Positions 41,156-49,959 of a DNA stretch of 64,000 bases are shown here, piece by piece. Numbering within the stretch: position 1 is the stretch's first letter; each line of letters begins with the position of its first letter. Source of the stretch: Caulobacter ginsengisoli (GTDB lineage Bacteria; Pseudomonadota; Alphaproteobacteria; Caulobacterales; Caulobacteraceae). The DNA lies in the NCBI RefSeq assembly GCF_030814835.1, contig NZ_JAUSVS010000012.1, positions 62,001-126,000 on the forward strand, given 5' to 3'. Below the pieces are notes generated by a model. That model was not told where the DNA came from. It was given only the letters and a program-made list of their open reading frames with translations, and made no database searches. Made by a program: the position numbers and the translations under genes.

Positions 41156-42106
41156 ATGCCGATCCTTTCGATCCGCCACCTGACCCGCTACCGTTATCGC
41201 AAGCCGGTCATGCTTGGCGAACACCGCATGATGTTCCGGCCGCTGGAAAGCTATGACCAGCGGGTTCTGAGCGCGTCGGTGACGATTTCGCCCGAGCCGC
41301 ACCTGCTGCGCCACGTCCATGACGTGTTCGGCAACGCGGTGGGCGTCGCCAGCTTCCTGGAACGGACGACCGAGCTCTGCTTCGAGAGCCGGGTGACCCT
41401 GGATCACCGCCCGGTCCCGGCCTTCGACGGGGTGGACTCCTATGAGGAGCGCCTGCCCTTCGCCTACAGCGCCCAGGACATGCCCGACCTGCTGCGCTCG
41501 ATGGAGCGGGCCTTCCCCGATCCCGAGGGCACGGTCGAGCGCTGGGCGCGCAGCTTCCTGCGCCGCGACGGCGGGGCCAACCTGCAGCGGCTGCTGGCCG
41601 ACATGACCCAGGCCATCCATAGCGACTTCCGCTATGGGACCCGCCTGCAGGGCGGGGCGCAGTCGCCGGCCGAGACCCTGGCCAGCCGCACCGGCGCCTG
41701 CCGCGACTTCGCCGTGCTGATGATGGAGGCGGTCCGCAGCCTGGGTTTGGCCGCCCAGTTCGTCTCCGGCTACATCTATGTGCCGCCGCGTCCCGTCACG
41801 GGCCTGATCGGGACCAGCCGGCTGGGCGGCGGCCACACCCATGCCTGGCTGCGGGTCTTCCTGCCGGCCTGCGGCTGGGTCGAGTTCGATCCCACCAACG
41901 GCATTGTCGGCAATGCGGACCTGATCCGCGTCGCCATCGCCCGCGATCCCCGCCAGGCCCTGCCGCTGTGGGGCAGCTGGTCGGGCGAATCCGACGACTA
42001 TCTGGGCATGGATGTCGAGGTGGACGTGGTAAGCGAGGAAGAACCGGCGCTTTCCGCCACCTTCCTTCCCGATCGGCAACCGGACCTGCGAACGGGCGTT
42101 GGGTGA
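41156..42106 (+). CDS. transglutaminase-like cysteine protease family protein (N-terminal bacterial TGL type)
   Basis: 316 aa. An N-terminal beta domain (LSIRHLTRYRYRKPVMLGEH) precedes the transglutaminase core with complete Cys-His-Asp triad: C in SRTGACRDFAVL, H in GGGHTHAWLRV, D in WVEFDPTN. No signal peptide. GAGGG lies before the ATG. Head to head with the amidohydrolase gene and 24 bases upstream of a second transglutaminase-like gene. Substrate unknown; peptidase or amide-exchange activity is possible. Confidence 0.9.
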   Translation: MPILSIRHLTRYRYRKPVMLGEHRMMFRPLESYDQRVLSASVTISPEPHLLRHVHDVFGNAVGVASFLERTTELCFESRVTLDHRPVPAFDGVDSYEERLPFAYSAQDMPDLLRSMERAFPDPEGTVERWARSFLRRDGGANLQRLLADMTQAIHSDFRYGTRLQGGAQSPAETLASRTGACRDFAVLMMEAVRSLGLAAQFVSGYIYVPPRPVTGLIGTSRLGGGHTHAWLRVFLPACGWVEFDPTNGIVGNADLIRVAIARDPRQALPLWGSWSGESDDYLGMDVEVDVVSEEEPALSATFLPDRQPDLRTGVG

Positions 42107-42130
42107 CGGGCTAACCTAACGGGAACTGTC

Positions 42131-42943
42131 ATGCGTATTCGGTGCGGGTTTGAAATCACCTTCGACTGCCCCGCCGAGGCGCCCATGCTGCTGATGCTGA
42201 ACGTGCATCCCGAGCGGCGGGGCGACCTGGAAACCCCCGACGTGCTGCTGGTCGACCGCGACCTCTACATCCACCAGTATCTCGACGGCTGGGGCAATAT
42301 CTGCAGCCGCGTGCTGCTGCCGCCCGGCCGCACCACCTTCTCCGCCGACTTCGTCATCCGCGACAGCGGCGTTCCCGAGCCGCAATTCCCCGGCGCGAAG
42401 ATGTCGCCGGTCCAGGACCTGCCCGACGAGGTCATCGTCTACCTGCTGGGCAGCCGTTATTGCGAGACCGACCGGATGAGCGACCTGGCCTGGTCGCTGT
42501 TCGGCAATACCGAGCCGGGCTGGCCCCGTATCCAGGCCATCCTGGCCTACAGCCACAAGCGCATCGGCTTCGACTATCAGCGCACCTCGCCGACCAAGAC
42601 CGCCTGGGACGCGCATGAGGAAGGCTACGGCGTCTGCCGTGACTATGCGCACCTGGCCATTACCCTGTGCCGCTGCATGAACATCCCGGCCCGCTACTGC
42701 ACCGGCTATCTGGGCGACATCCCCGTGCCACTGGCCGACGGCCCGATGGACTTCAGCGCCTGGTTCGAGGTCTGGCTGGACGGCGGCTGGCGGGCCATGG
42801 ACGCCCGCCACAATGTGCCCCGCGTCGGCCGCATCGTCATGGCCCACGGCCGCGACGCCACCGACGCGGCGATTTCGACCAGCTTCGGGCCGGCGGCGCT
42901 GGTGGGGTTCAAGGTGGTGAGCGAGGATATTGGCGAGGGGTAA
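42131..42943 (+). CDS. transglutaminase-like protein with altered active-site histidine
   Basis: 270 aa. Core Cys in EGYGVCRDYAHLAITLCR and Asp in MDARHNVPRVGR are present, but the position of the catalytic His reads MDFSAWFEVWL, with Ser in place of His (usual HAWxE). It may be inactive or use another residue. Same direction as and 24 bases after a full-triad homologue, so one may regulate or assist the other. Confidence 0.85.
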   Translation: MRIRCGFEITFDCPAEAPMLLMLNVHPERRGDLETPDVLLVDRDLYIHQYLDGWGNICSRVLLPPGRTTFSADFVIRDSGVPEPQFPGAKMSPVQDLPDEVIVYLLGSRYCETDRMSDLAWSLFGNTEPGWPRIQAILAYSHKRIGFDYQRTSPTKTAWDAHEEGYGVCRDYAHLAITLCRCMNIPARYCTGYLGDIPVPLADGPMDFSAWFEVWLDGGWRAMDARHNVPRVGRIVMAHGRDATDAAISTSFGPAALVGFKVVSEDIGEG

Positions 42944-42970
42944 TTGCCCACCTGCCTCACCACCCCAAAC

Positions 42971-43116
42971 CACCGTCATCCTAGGCCTTGTGCCTAGGAT
43001 CCCGCCATCGGCCGCACGGGAGCGGGGTCGTGGGGCGGCGGCGGTTCGGCTTTATTTTCAAGGGTTTGCAGCGGGCTGAACGCGGGATCCTAGGCACAAG
43101 GCCTAGGATGACGGTG
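42971..43116. repeat. perfect 35-bp inverted repeat
   Basis: Arms at 42971-43005 and 43082-43116 are exact inverted copies (CACCGTCATCCTAGGCCTTG...), each holding a CCTAGGCCTTGTGCCTAGG near-palindrome. Spacer 76 bases. Between two genes of the same direction. Confidence 0.92.
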
Positions 43117-43205
43117 TGGATTGGGCCGTCGCCGTGCGAGCCCCTAGCCGTACGGCGGCATCCGGTTAGCATGGCCTATGTCCGGGGAAGCCGAGAGTTG
43201 ACGCC

Positions 43206-43820
43206 ATGCTGACCATCCACAACTTCCCGCGCGGCGGCCGGGGCCAGCGGGTCGCCTGGCTGTGCGAGGAGATGGGCCTGGAATACCGGATGGCGGCGGT
43301 GACCTATCCGCCCAGCCCGCAATACCTGGCCCTCAATCCGATGGGCACGGTGCCCTTCCTCGAGGACGACGCCACCGGCGCGGCGATCGGCGAGTCGGCG
43401 GCCATCTGCCTCTATATCGCCCAGGCCCACGGCCCCACCCCGCTGCTGCCGGCGCCCGGCCATCCGGATCTGGCCAAGGTGCTGGAGTGGACGGTGTTCA
43501 GCGAGGCGACCCTGGGCTCGGGGGTCAACACCCTGCTGGCCGAGCGTTTCGGGGCCCCGGAGGCGGACAAGGGAAACTGGTCAGCCCGCATGGCGGGCGG
43601 CCGCGTCGATCAGGCGGTCGAGTTGATCGCCTCGCGCCTGGGCGAGCGCGACTACCTGGTCGGCGACAGCCTGACCCTGGCCGATATCTGCATCGCCTCG
43701 ATCCTGGGCGTCTGGCGCGGCGCTTTGGACAGGACCGCGCCGCCCAACCTCGCCGCCTGGCTGGACCGCCTGGCCCAGCGGCCGGCCTACCAGAGGGCCA
43801 GGGCGGCGGTCACAGGTTAA
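43206..43820 (+). CDS. glutathione S-transferase family protein
   Basis: 204 aa. Thioredoxin-like N-terminal domain (MLTIHNFPRGGRGQRVAW; NPMGTVPFLEDD with the cis-Pro; IGESAAICLYIAQ) and a helical C-terminal domain (LTLADICIASILG, the N-capping box). No catalytic Tyr/Ser/Cys stands out near RGGRG. Substrate unknown. Ends overlapping by 4 bases with the convergent SRPBCC gene. Confidence 0.9.
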   Translation: MLTIHNFPRGGRGQRVAWLCEEMGLEYRMAAVTYPPSPQYLALNPMGTVPFLEDDATGAAIGESAAICLYIAQAHGPTPLLPAPGHPDLAKVLEWTVFSEATLGSGVNTLLAERFGAPEADKGNWSARMAGGRVDQAVELIASRLGERDYLVGDSLTLADICIASILGVWRGALDRTAPPNLAAWLDRLAQRPAYQRARAAVTG

Positions 43821-44275
43821 TGACCGACGGTCTTGGCCAGGCCGTCCAGCACCCCCTGCCAGTTCTTCTCGTACTCGGCCCGGTGTTCGCGATCCGAGGC
43901 GGTGACGCCGCCGGTCAGGTTGGCCTGGCTGAGGGTGACCTTGGTCGCCTCGCCGGCCGGTTCCAGCTTGAAGGTGACCAGGTGATAGTTCTCCGGCGTA
44001 TCGGGCTGGCCTGACGCGCCGCTCCAGTGCGAGAAGCTGAGGCGCTCGCCGGGCACGGCTTCCTTAACCTCGCCCTTGTCCTCGTAGGGCTTGCCGTTGA
44101 ACTCGCCGGTCATCCGCACCGGGCTGCCGACCTTGAAGTCGCTGTCGACATCGGCGCCGAAGAAGAACTGCTTGAGCTTGGCCTTGTCGGTCAGGGCCTC
44201 ATAGACCTCGTCGGGCGAGGCGGTGACGGTCCTGGAGACCTGGGCGGTCGGCTCAGGGCTGGCGGATTGTGGCAT
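43817..44275 (-). CDS. SRPBCC (AHSA1-type) protein
   Basis: 152 aa. VSRTVTASPDEVYEALTDKA, MTGEFNGKPYEDKGEV and LSFSHWSG define an AHSA1-like START fold. ACGGGAG precedes the ATG. Fourth SRPBCC-type gene if the exported one and the lipoprotein-adjacent one are counted. Ligand unknown. Confidence 0.87.
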   Translation of the reverse strand: MPQSASPEPTAQVSRTVTASPDEVYEALTDKAKLKQFFFGADVDSDFKVGSPVRMTGEFNGKPYEDKGEVKEAVPGERLSFSHWSGASGQPDTPENYHLVTFKLEPAGEATKVTLSQANLTGGVTASDREHRAEYEKNWQGVLDGLAKTVGH

Positions 44276-44334
44276 GGCTTACTCCCGTGGCTGGCCCCTC
44301 CGCGGTGGGAGCGCGCGGTTGCCGAACAGGTTCC

Positions 44335-44679
44335 TCAGGCCTTGGGATCCAGGCTCTTCAGATAGCCGACCAGGTCGCGGACATCGGTGGCCGAGAGCGC
44401 CCAGGCCGGCATCGGGCCGTGGCCGACGATGATGCCCTCGGCCAGGGCCTCCTGGAGATCGGCCACGTCGAAATGCTTGTGCAGGTCGCGGAACTTCGGC
44501 GCGTCGGCCAGCGGGCTGTCGCCGCTGGGGCCGATGGCATGGCAGGCCGCGCACCTGGCCTGGGCGATCGCCTGGCCGTTGGCAAGGTTCGGGGGCGGGA
44601 CCTGGCTGGCGGCGGCGCCCACGAAGAGCAGGCAGGCCGCCAGACCGGCGGCTATCCAGGACAGGAGTTCGCGGGACAT
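44335..44679 (-). CDS. small exported c-type cytochrome
   Basis: 114 aa. Signal peptide (SWIAAGLAACLLFVGAAAS), heme motif CAACH and the axial Met in GPMPAWAL. A class I monoheme cytochrome in the periplasm. The start at MSRELL was chosen for GAGGAAA just upstream. Probable electron carrier; partner unknown. Confidence 0.9.
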   Translation of the reverse strand: MSRELLSWIAAGLAACLLFVGAAASQVPPPNLANGQAIAQARCAACHAIGPSGDSPLADAPKFRDLHKHFDVADLQEALAEGIIVGHGPMPAWALSATDVRDLVGYLKSLDPKA

Positions 44680-44740
44680 GACGGTTTTCCTCACCCGGCC
44701 CACAGGATAGGCCGTCAGCCCCGGCGGGCCTTGATCGAGG

Positions 44741-45505
44741 TCAACGCAGCCGCGAGCGGGCGGTCGGGGCCAGGCGCAGGACCTCCGGCTTGCGCATCAG
44801 GGCCGGCAGCACCGCCTCGGGGGCCGCGTCCTGCCAGCCGGCCTGGTCGGCCAGCCGCTGGGCGAAGGCGCGATGGGCGGCCTCGTCCTCGAAGCGGCCG
44901 AACCAGATGTGGACGCTCTCGCCCTCACGGACCGGCAGGCGCGGGTAGCTGTTGGGGCCTGGGTCGGTCTCCAGCGTCCCGAACACCTGGCCGCCGGCTC
45001 TGGCGATGCGGGGACGGAGGGTGGTTTCGAACAGGTCGCGATAGAGCCCGGCCAGAGCGGCCGGCAGATACTGGATGCTGGCGACGATCAGTCCCGCCTT
45101 GGCCGCCCCCGGCAGCTCGCCCGGCCCGGCGGGGTGGAGCAGCAGAACGTTGTCGGAATCGACGATGTCGGCATTGGCCGCCGCGCGGTTCGCCTGCCAG
45201 ACGGGGCCTGTGTAGAAGCCGCCCAGGGCCTTGTAGCGGGCTTCCAGGCCCTCGAAGCCGCGCATCCAGACGAAGCGGTCGGGATCGTCCAGGTCGCGGA
45301 AGATGCCGATGATGCGGGCGCCCAGGGTCTCCTGCGACTCGATGAACCTGGCCTCGAACCGGTCGGTGAAACCGTCCCGATGACCGCCGCGCAGGGTGTA
45401 TTGGCGGAGCTCGACGATGGGATTGAAGCTGGTCATGGCTTTGGCTTTCACGGAGAGGGGCAGGGCGGCGCCGAGAGCGGCGGCGAGAACGGCGCGGCGG
45501 TTCAT
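44741..45505 (-). CDS. exported NIPSNAP-family protein
   Basis: 254 aa. A signal-like N-terminus (MNRRAVLAAALGAALPLSVK) precedes NIPSNAP-type ferredoxin-like repeats with VELRQYTLRGGHRDGFTDRF and VHIWFGRFEDEAAHRAFAQR. Overlaps the upstream gene by 4 bases (ATGA), so both are co-translated. Role unknown. The pair faces a WYL regulator across a dyad, which probably controls it. Confidence 0.85.
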   Translation of the reverse strand: MNRRAVLAAALGAALPLSVKAKAMTSFNPIVELRQYTLRGGHRDGFTDRFEARFIESQETLGARIIGIFRDLDDPDRFVWMRGFEGLEARYKALGGFYTGPVWQANRAAANADIVDSDNVLLLHPAGPGELPGAAKAGLIVASIQYLPAALAGLYRDLFETTLRPRIARAGGQVFGTLETDPGPNSYPRLPVREGESVHIWFGRFEDEAAHRAFAQRLADQAGWQDAAPEAVLPALMRKPEVLRLAPTARSRLR

Positions 45506-45993
45506 GCGGTCCGCTCGAAATCCATGATCCAGTTGGTTTCCCAGCTTTCGCCGCCGTCCTCGGAGAAGGCCTGCTCCCAGCGGGCCGTTTTCGCCGTGAT
45601 CCCCGACCAGATGAAGCGCACCTTGATCGGCCGGCCCTCGAAGACATCGTCGCCCAGGAAGGTCCCGACCCCGTTCTCGAACCGGCCATGCACCGGCGGC
45701 TCCAGCCCGGGATAGCGGGCGTCGTACCACCAGATCGACCACAGGCCGCTGGCGGTATCGAACTTGCGCACCGTGGCGGCGCGGTAGGGGCGCCCGGGAA
45801 TGTCCAGGGTGTTGTCGTCGATATTGCCCAGACCGCCGAGGATGCGCTCGACGACGGTTCGCCCGGGAAACTCGGTCCAGTCCTGGCAGCCGGCCAGGCG
45901 GCGGTCCAGCCGACGGTGGCGCACGGTCCAATGGCCGGGGAAGAAGTCGAAGGCGTCCGCGCCGGGCGGCAGGGTTTCAAGCAGGGGCAGCAT
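45502..45993 (-). CDS. DUF1579-like protein
   Basis: 163 aa. DAFDFFPGHWTVRHRRLD, DNTLDIPGRPYRAATVRKFD, LWSIWWYDARYPG and WETNWIMDFERT match the small beta-barrel DUF1579 pattern. The start at MLPLLETL has CGGAG 7 bases upstream. First gene of the NIPSNAP operon. Function unknown. Confidence 0.75.
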   Translation of the reverse strand: MLPLLETLPPGADAFDFFPGHWTVRHRRLDRRLAGCQDWTEFPGRTVVERILGGLGNIDDNTLDIPGRPYRAATVRKFDTASGLWSIWWYDARYPGLEPPVHGRFENGVGTFLGDDVFEGRPIKVRFIWSGITAKTARWEQAFSEDGGESWETNWIMDFERTA

Positions 45994-46035
45994 CGGGAAC
46001 TCCGTCAAGTCGATCCCCGTCCTACGACCCCATAG

Positions 46036-46052
46036 CTGACACCCACTGTCAG
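46036..46052. promoter_or_regulatory. operator of WYL/YafY-type regulator
   Basis: CTGACA-CCCAC-TGTCAG is a perfect 6-bp dyad between the divergent regulator and the NIPSNAP operon, 24 bases before the regulator start. CTGACA/TGTCAG dyads are common beside YafY-like genes. Confidence 0.65.
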
Positions 46053-46075
46053 GATATTTCGGCTAGAGTGGATTC

Positions 46076-47065
46076 ATGCGCGCCAGCCGACTGCTCTCCA
46101 TCCTGATCACCCTGCAGGTCCGTGGCCGGGTCACCGCCCATGCGCTGGCCGAAGAGTTCGAGGTCTCGATCCGCACCATCTACCGCGACATCGACGAGCT
46201 CAGCGCCGCCGGGGTGCCGGTCTATGCCGACCGCGGACCGGGCGGCGGCTTCCAGCTGCTGGAGGGCTACCGCACCCGGCTGACCGGCCTGTCGGCCCCC
46301 GAGGCCGAAGCCCTGCTGCTGATGGGCCTGCCGGGCCCGGCCGACGACCTGGGCCTGGCCGAGCCGGCGGCGGCGGCGCGGATGAAGCTGCTGGCGGCCC
46401 TGCCGGCCGGAGCGGGGGCCGGGGCGCTGAAGGTCGCCGACCGCTTTCACCTCGACCCGCTGGAATGGTTCCGCCGCACCACCCCGCCGCCCAACCTGAC
46501 CGCCGCCGCCCAGGCGGTCTGGCAGGGCCGCCGCATCGAGATCGGCTATGAGAGCTGGAAGGCCACCGTCCGCCGCCGGCTCGACCCGCTCGGCCTGGTG
46601 GTCAAGGCCGGCGCCTGGTACCTGGTCGCCCGCTACGGCCAGCAGCCGCGCACCTACCGGCTTTCGAACGTGCTCGATATCGCCGTGCTGGACGAAACCT
46701 TCGAGCGGCCGGCCGGCTTCGACCTGGCCAGACACTGGCGGGCCGAGGTGCAGCGGTTCGAGGCCGACCTGCGCCGCGACACCGCCGTGCTGCGGGTCCA
46801 CAGCCGGGCCCTGTCGCGGCTGGACCGGCTGGGCGCCGACTTCTCCGAGCCGATCCGCGCCGCCGTCCCGGACGGCCAGGGTTGGCGCGAGGCCCAGGTC
46901 CCCATCGAGAGCGCCGGCCACGCCGCCGGCCTGCTGCTGGGCTTTGGCGACGCCGTCGAGGTGGTCTCGCCGCCGGCCCTGCGCCGCGAGCTGGCCCGGA
47001 TGGCCGCCGACGTCCTGCGTCTCTATGGCGCCGCCCCCCAAAGCGACGTTGGGGAAAGCGACTGA
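46076..47065 (+). CDS. YafY-like HTH/WYL-domain transcriptional regulator
   Basis: 329 aa. N-terminal winged helix (SRLLSILITLQVRGRVTAHA; VSIRTIYRDIDELSAAGVPV), then the WYL ligand domain about 140-215 (RRLDPLGLVVKAGAWYLVAR is the WYL motif region) and a C-terminal extension. Divergent from the DUF1579/NIPSNAP pair, with a dyad between them. Inducer unknown; WYL domains often bind nucleotides or nucleic acids. Confidence 0.92.
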   Translation: MRASRLLSILITLQVRGRVTAHALAEEFEVSIRTIYRDIDELSAAGVPVYADRGPGGGFQLLEGYRTRLTGLSAPEAEALLLMGLPGPADDLGLAEPAAAARMKLLAALPAGAGAGALKVADRFHLDPLEWFRRTTPPPNLTAAAQAVWQGRRIEIGYESWKATVRRRLDPLGLVVKAGAWYLVARYGQQPRTYRLSNVLDIAVLDETFERPAGFDLARHWRAEVQRFEADLRRDTAVLRVHSRALSRLDRLGADFSEPIRAAVPDGQGWREAQVPIESAGHAAGLLLGFGDAVEVVSPPALRRELARMAADVLRLYGAAPQSDVGESD

Positions 47066-47153
47066 GACCCGCCCTTCGCTTTTGCCTTGTATTATCCCTT
47101 TTCGGTCAAACTCCGCCGCCGAACGTACGAATGGGCGTACCGGGAGGCGTTGC

Positions 47154-49202
47154 ATGGACTCCGAGGGCTTCGAGGACCTGGCCCAGACCGTTCGGACGAT
47201 CTGCGACGCGCCATCGGTCCTGATCGCCCTGGGCGACGACCGCCGCTGGGTCTGCGGGACCGATCCGGGCGGGGCTGGCTGGATTGGTGATCTCCGCGAC
47301 CGGATCGTCGGGCGCGACAGGCACTTCATCGTCGGCGACCTGCTGGCCGACCGGCAGTTCAGCGGGGTGCGGCAGGAGGCCGGCCAGCCGACCGTCCGCG
47401 CCTTCCTGGGCGCGCCGTTGGTCTGGGAAGGCCAGGTCCTGGGCGCCCTGATGGTTTTCGACTATCGCCCCCGCGTCTGGTCGGCGGAAGCCGTCACCGC
47501 CTTCGGTCGCCAGGGACGGCTGGCCGCCGGCCTCATCGGCCTGCAGACCGGCCGCCGCGCCGCCCAGGACCGGCTGGCCGACGCCGCCCGCGACAGCAAC
47601 ATCATCGCGGTGCTGTCGGATGGTGTGGTGCTGCACGCCGCCGACGGTCAGCTGATCGACGCCAATCCCGCCGCCGCCCGCATTCTGGGGGTCAGCCGCG
47701 ACGTGCTGTTGGGCCGCAAGGCCGCCGATCCGCGCTGGCGGGCCACCACCCAGTCGGGCGAGGACCTGACCGCCGACAATCATCCGACCATGCAGGTGGT
47801 CCGCACCGGCCGGCCGGCCCGCGACTTCGTGGTCAGCATCGAGGCGCCCGGCGAGGGCCGGCGCTGGCTGCGGGTCAATGCCGAGCCCCTGTTCGCCGAC
47901 GGCCCCGACGCTCCGCCGACCCAGGTGGTCGCCACCTTCGCCGACATCACCAGCCAGACCGAGGCCCAGGACCGCCAGGCCGCCCTGATCGCCGACCTGG
48001 AGGCCGCCCGCCGGGCCACCGCCGCCGGGCTCGCGGCGGCCGAGACCCACAGCCGCGCCAAGACCGCCTTCCTGGCCAATATGAGCCACGAACTGCGCAC
48101 GCCGCTGAACGGGGTGGTCGGGGTGGTCGACGCCCTGGCCCAGACTGAGCTGGATCCCCGCCAGCAGGAGATGGTCCGGCTGGTCGCCGACTCGGCCCGC
48201 TCGCTGGAGCGCATCCTCTCCGACATCCTCGACCTGTCGCGCATCGAGGCCGGCCGGCTCAGCCTGGAGGAGACGGCCATCCGGCTGGACGAGGTGACGC
48301 TGAGCCTCTGCGATATCTTCCGCCTCAAGGCTGAGGAAAAGGGCCTGGCCTTCGAAGTCTGGATCGGGGAGGGGCTGGAGGAGGCGGTGCTGGGCGATGC
48401 GGTTCGCATCCGCCAGGTGATGGCCAACCTGATCTCCAACGCCGTCAAGTTCACCGCCCAGGGCGGGGTGCGGGTGGCGCTGACCAGGGCCGGCGCGCCG
48501 GACCCGCAAGGCCGCCGCCCGGTGCGGATCGCGGTTGCCGACACCGGCCCGGGCTTCGCGCCCGAGATCGCCGGCCGGCTGTTCGAGCGCTTCGAACAGG
48601 CCGACGGCTCGATCACCCGCCGCTTCGGTGGGACAGGCCTGGGCCTGGCCATCACCCGCGAGCTGATCGGGCTGATGGATGGCGAGATCACCGTGGAGTC
48701 CGAGCCCGGCCGGGGCGCCCGCTTCCAGGTCGAGCTGCCCCTGCGGCCCGCCGCCGAGCCGGTCCGCGCCCCGCAGCCCGCCGCGACGCCGATGGACGCG
48801 ACGCTGCGCATCCTGGTCGTCGAGGACCATCCGATCAATCGCCACGTCCTGCAGCTGATGCTCGAGCCCTTCGGCTTCGACCTGACCTTTACCGAGAATG
48901 GCCGCGAAGCGCTGGAGGCGCTGGAAGGCCTGGGTCGCGAGGCCTTCGATGTGGTGCTGATGGACATGCAGATGCCGGTCATGGACGGCCTGACCGCCAT
49001 CCGGCTGATCCGGGCCGGCGAGCGGGGCCCCCGGCTGCCGATCGCCATGCTCAGCGCCAATGTCGGCGAGGAGCATGAGGTTGCCGCCCTGCAGGCCGGC
49101 GCCGACGTCCATATCGCCAAGCCGGTGACCCTGGACAGCCTGCTCGGCGGCATCAATCGGGCGATGGAAGCGGTGGAGGGGCGGTTGTTGGCGGCGGTTT
49201 GA
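47154..49202 (+). CDS. hybrid sensor histidine kinase (GAF-PAS-HisKA-HATPase-REC)
   Basis: 682 aa, cytoplasmic. Short GAF domain (about 1-135), PAS domain (about 150-270), coiled coil, HisKA with H312 in ANMSHELRTPLNG, HATPase (NAVKFT; DTGPGF; GTGLGLAI), and a C-terminal receiver with phospho-Asp D604 in LMDMQMPVMDG. A phosphotransfer partner is needed to pass the signal on. GGGAGG lies 6 bases before the ATG; much longer upstream frames are not real. The GAF ligand is unknown. Confidence 0.93.
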   Translation: MDSEGFEDLAQTVRTICDAPSVLIALGDDRRWVCGTDPGGAGWIGDLRDRIVGRDRHFIVGDLLADRQFSGVRQEAGQPTVRAFLGAPLVWEGQVLGALMVFDYRPRVWSAEAVTAFGRQGRLAAGLIGLQTGRRAAQDRLADAARDSNIIAVLSDGVVLHAADGQLIDANPAAARILGVSRDVLLGRKAADPRWRATTQSGEDLTADNHPTMQVVRTGRPARDFVVSIEAPGEGRRWLRVNAEPLFADGPDAPPTQVVATFADITSQTEAQDRQAALIADLEAARRATAAGLAAAETHSRAKTAFLANMSHELRTPLNGVVGVVDALAQTELDPRQQEMVRLVADSARSLERILSDILDLSRIEAGRLSLEETAIRLDEVTLSLCDIFRLKAEEKGLAFEVWIGEGLEEAVLGDAVRIRQVMANLISNAVKFTAQGGVRVALTRAGAPDPQGRRPVRIAVADTGPGFAPEIAGRLFERFEQADGSITRRFGGTGLGLAITRELIGLMDGEITVESEPGRGARFQVELPLRPAAEPVRAPQPAATPMDATLRILVVEDHPINRHVLQLMLEPFGFDLTFTENGREALEALEGLGREAFDVVLMDMQMPVMDGLTAIRLIRAGERGPRLPIAMLSANVGEEHEVAALQAGADVHIAKPVTLDSLLGGINRAMEAVEGRLLAAV

Positions 49203-49205
49203 GCT

Positions 49206-49811
49206 CTACGCTCCTCGCGCCCTTAGCGCCGCCACCTCCGCCTCCAGCTCGGCGACCCGGGCCCGCAGCGGGTTCACCACCGTGGCGATCTCCGGTCCCG
49301 TGAAGCGCGGGGTGATGTGCTGGGCGCAGTTCCAGTCGAAGGCGTGCAGCCTGAGCCGATAGGCCCGCTCGGGCCGGGCCCTGTAGCCGGGGTCCGTCAG
49401 CGCCTCGATCACGGCCGGGTCGTCCGAAACGCTCATATGGGCCAGGATCTTCATCCGCGCCCGGTTCGGATAGTCCATCAGGATCAGCGCCACCCGGTCG
49501 TCGTCGGCGACATTGCCCAGGCTGATATATTGCCGGTTGCCGCGATAGTCGGCGAAGCCCAGCGTCGTCTCGTCCAGCACCTTCAGAAAACCCGCCGGCC
49601 CGCCGCGATGCTGCACATAGGGCCAGCCGCTGGCCGAGACGCTGGCCAGGAAGAAGCTGTCCCGCGCGGCGATGAAGGCGGCCTCGTTCTCGCTGAACCG
49701 GTCGAAGGCCCGGTCGATGCCCGGATCGTCGAACAGCCCGCCGCTGCCGTTGGCCGCCTGGGCCGCCCGCACCGACGGCGTGGCGAGGGTGTCGAGAAAT
49801 CCGTAGGGCAT
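49206..49811 (-). CDS. pyridoxamine 5'-phosphate oxidase-related FMN-binding protein
   Basis: 201 aa. Split-barrel flavin-binding fold: SFFLASVSASGWPYVQHRGG, GFADYRGNRQYISLGNV and VALILMDYPNRARMKILAH. A C-terminal coiled coil (VAELEAEVAALRARG) suggests dimerisation. AAAGGAGG precedes the chosen ATG. Such proteins act on small stress compounds; substrate unknown. Confidence 0.88.
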   Translation of the reverse strand: MPYGFLDTLATPSVRAAQAANGSGGLFDDPGIDRAFDRFSENEAAFIAARDSFFLASVSASGWPYVQHRGGPAGFLKVLDETTLGFADYRGNRQYISLGNVADDDRVALILMDYPNRARMKILAHMSVSDDPAVIEALTDPGYRARPERAYRLRLHAFDWNCAQHITPRFTGPEIATVVNPLRARVAELEAEVAALRARGA

Positions 49812-49959
49812 GGGCGCCTCCTTTGGCCCCGCAGATAGGGCGGCCAAGACCGTTCTGAAAGGCTACGGACTGGCAGGGTCCGCCGGACATAGTTTTTCTT
49901 CCTGGGCCTGCCGCGCCGGGCCGAGTTAGGTTGAGGTCAACGACATAAAGGGAAACGCC

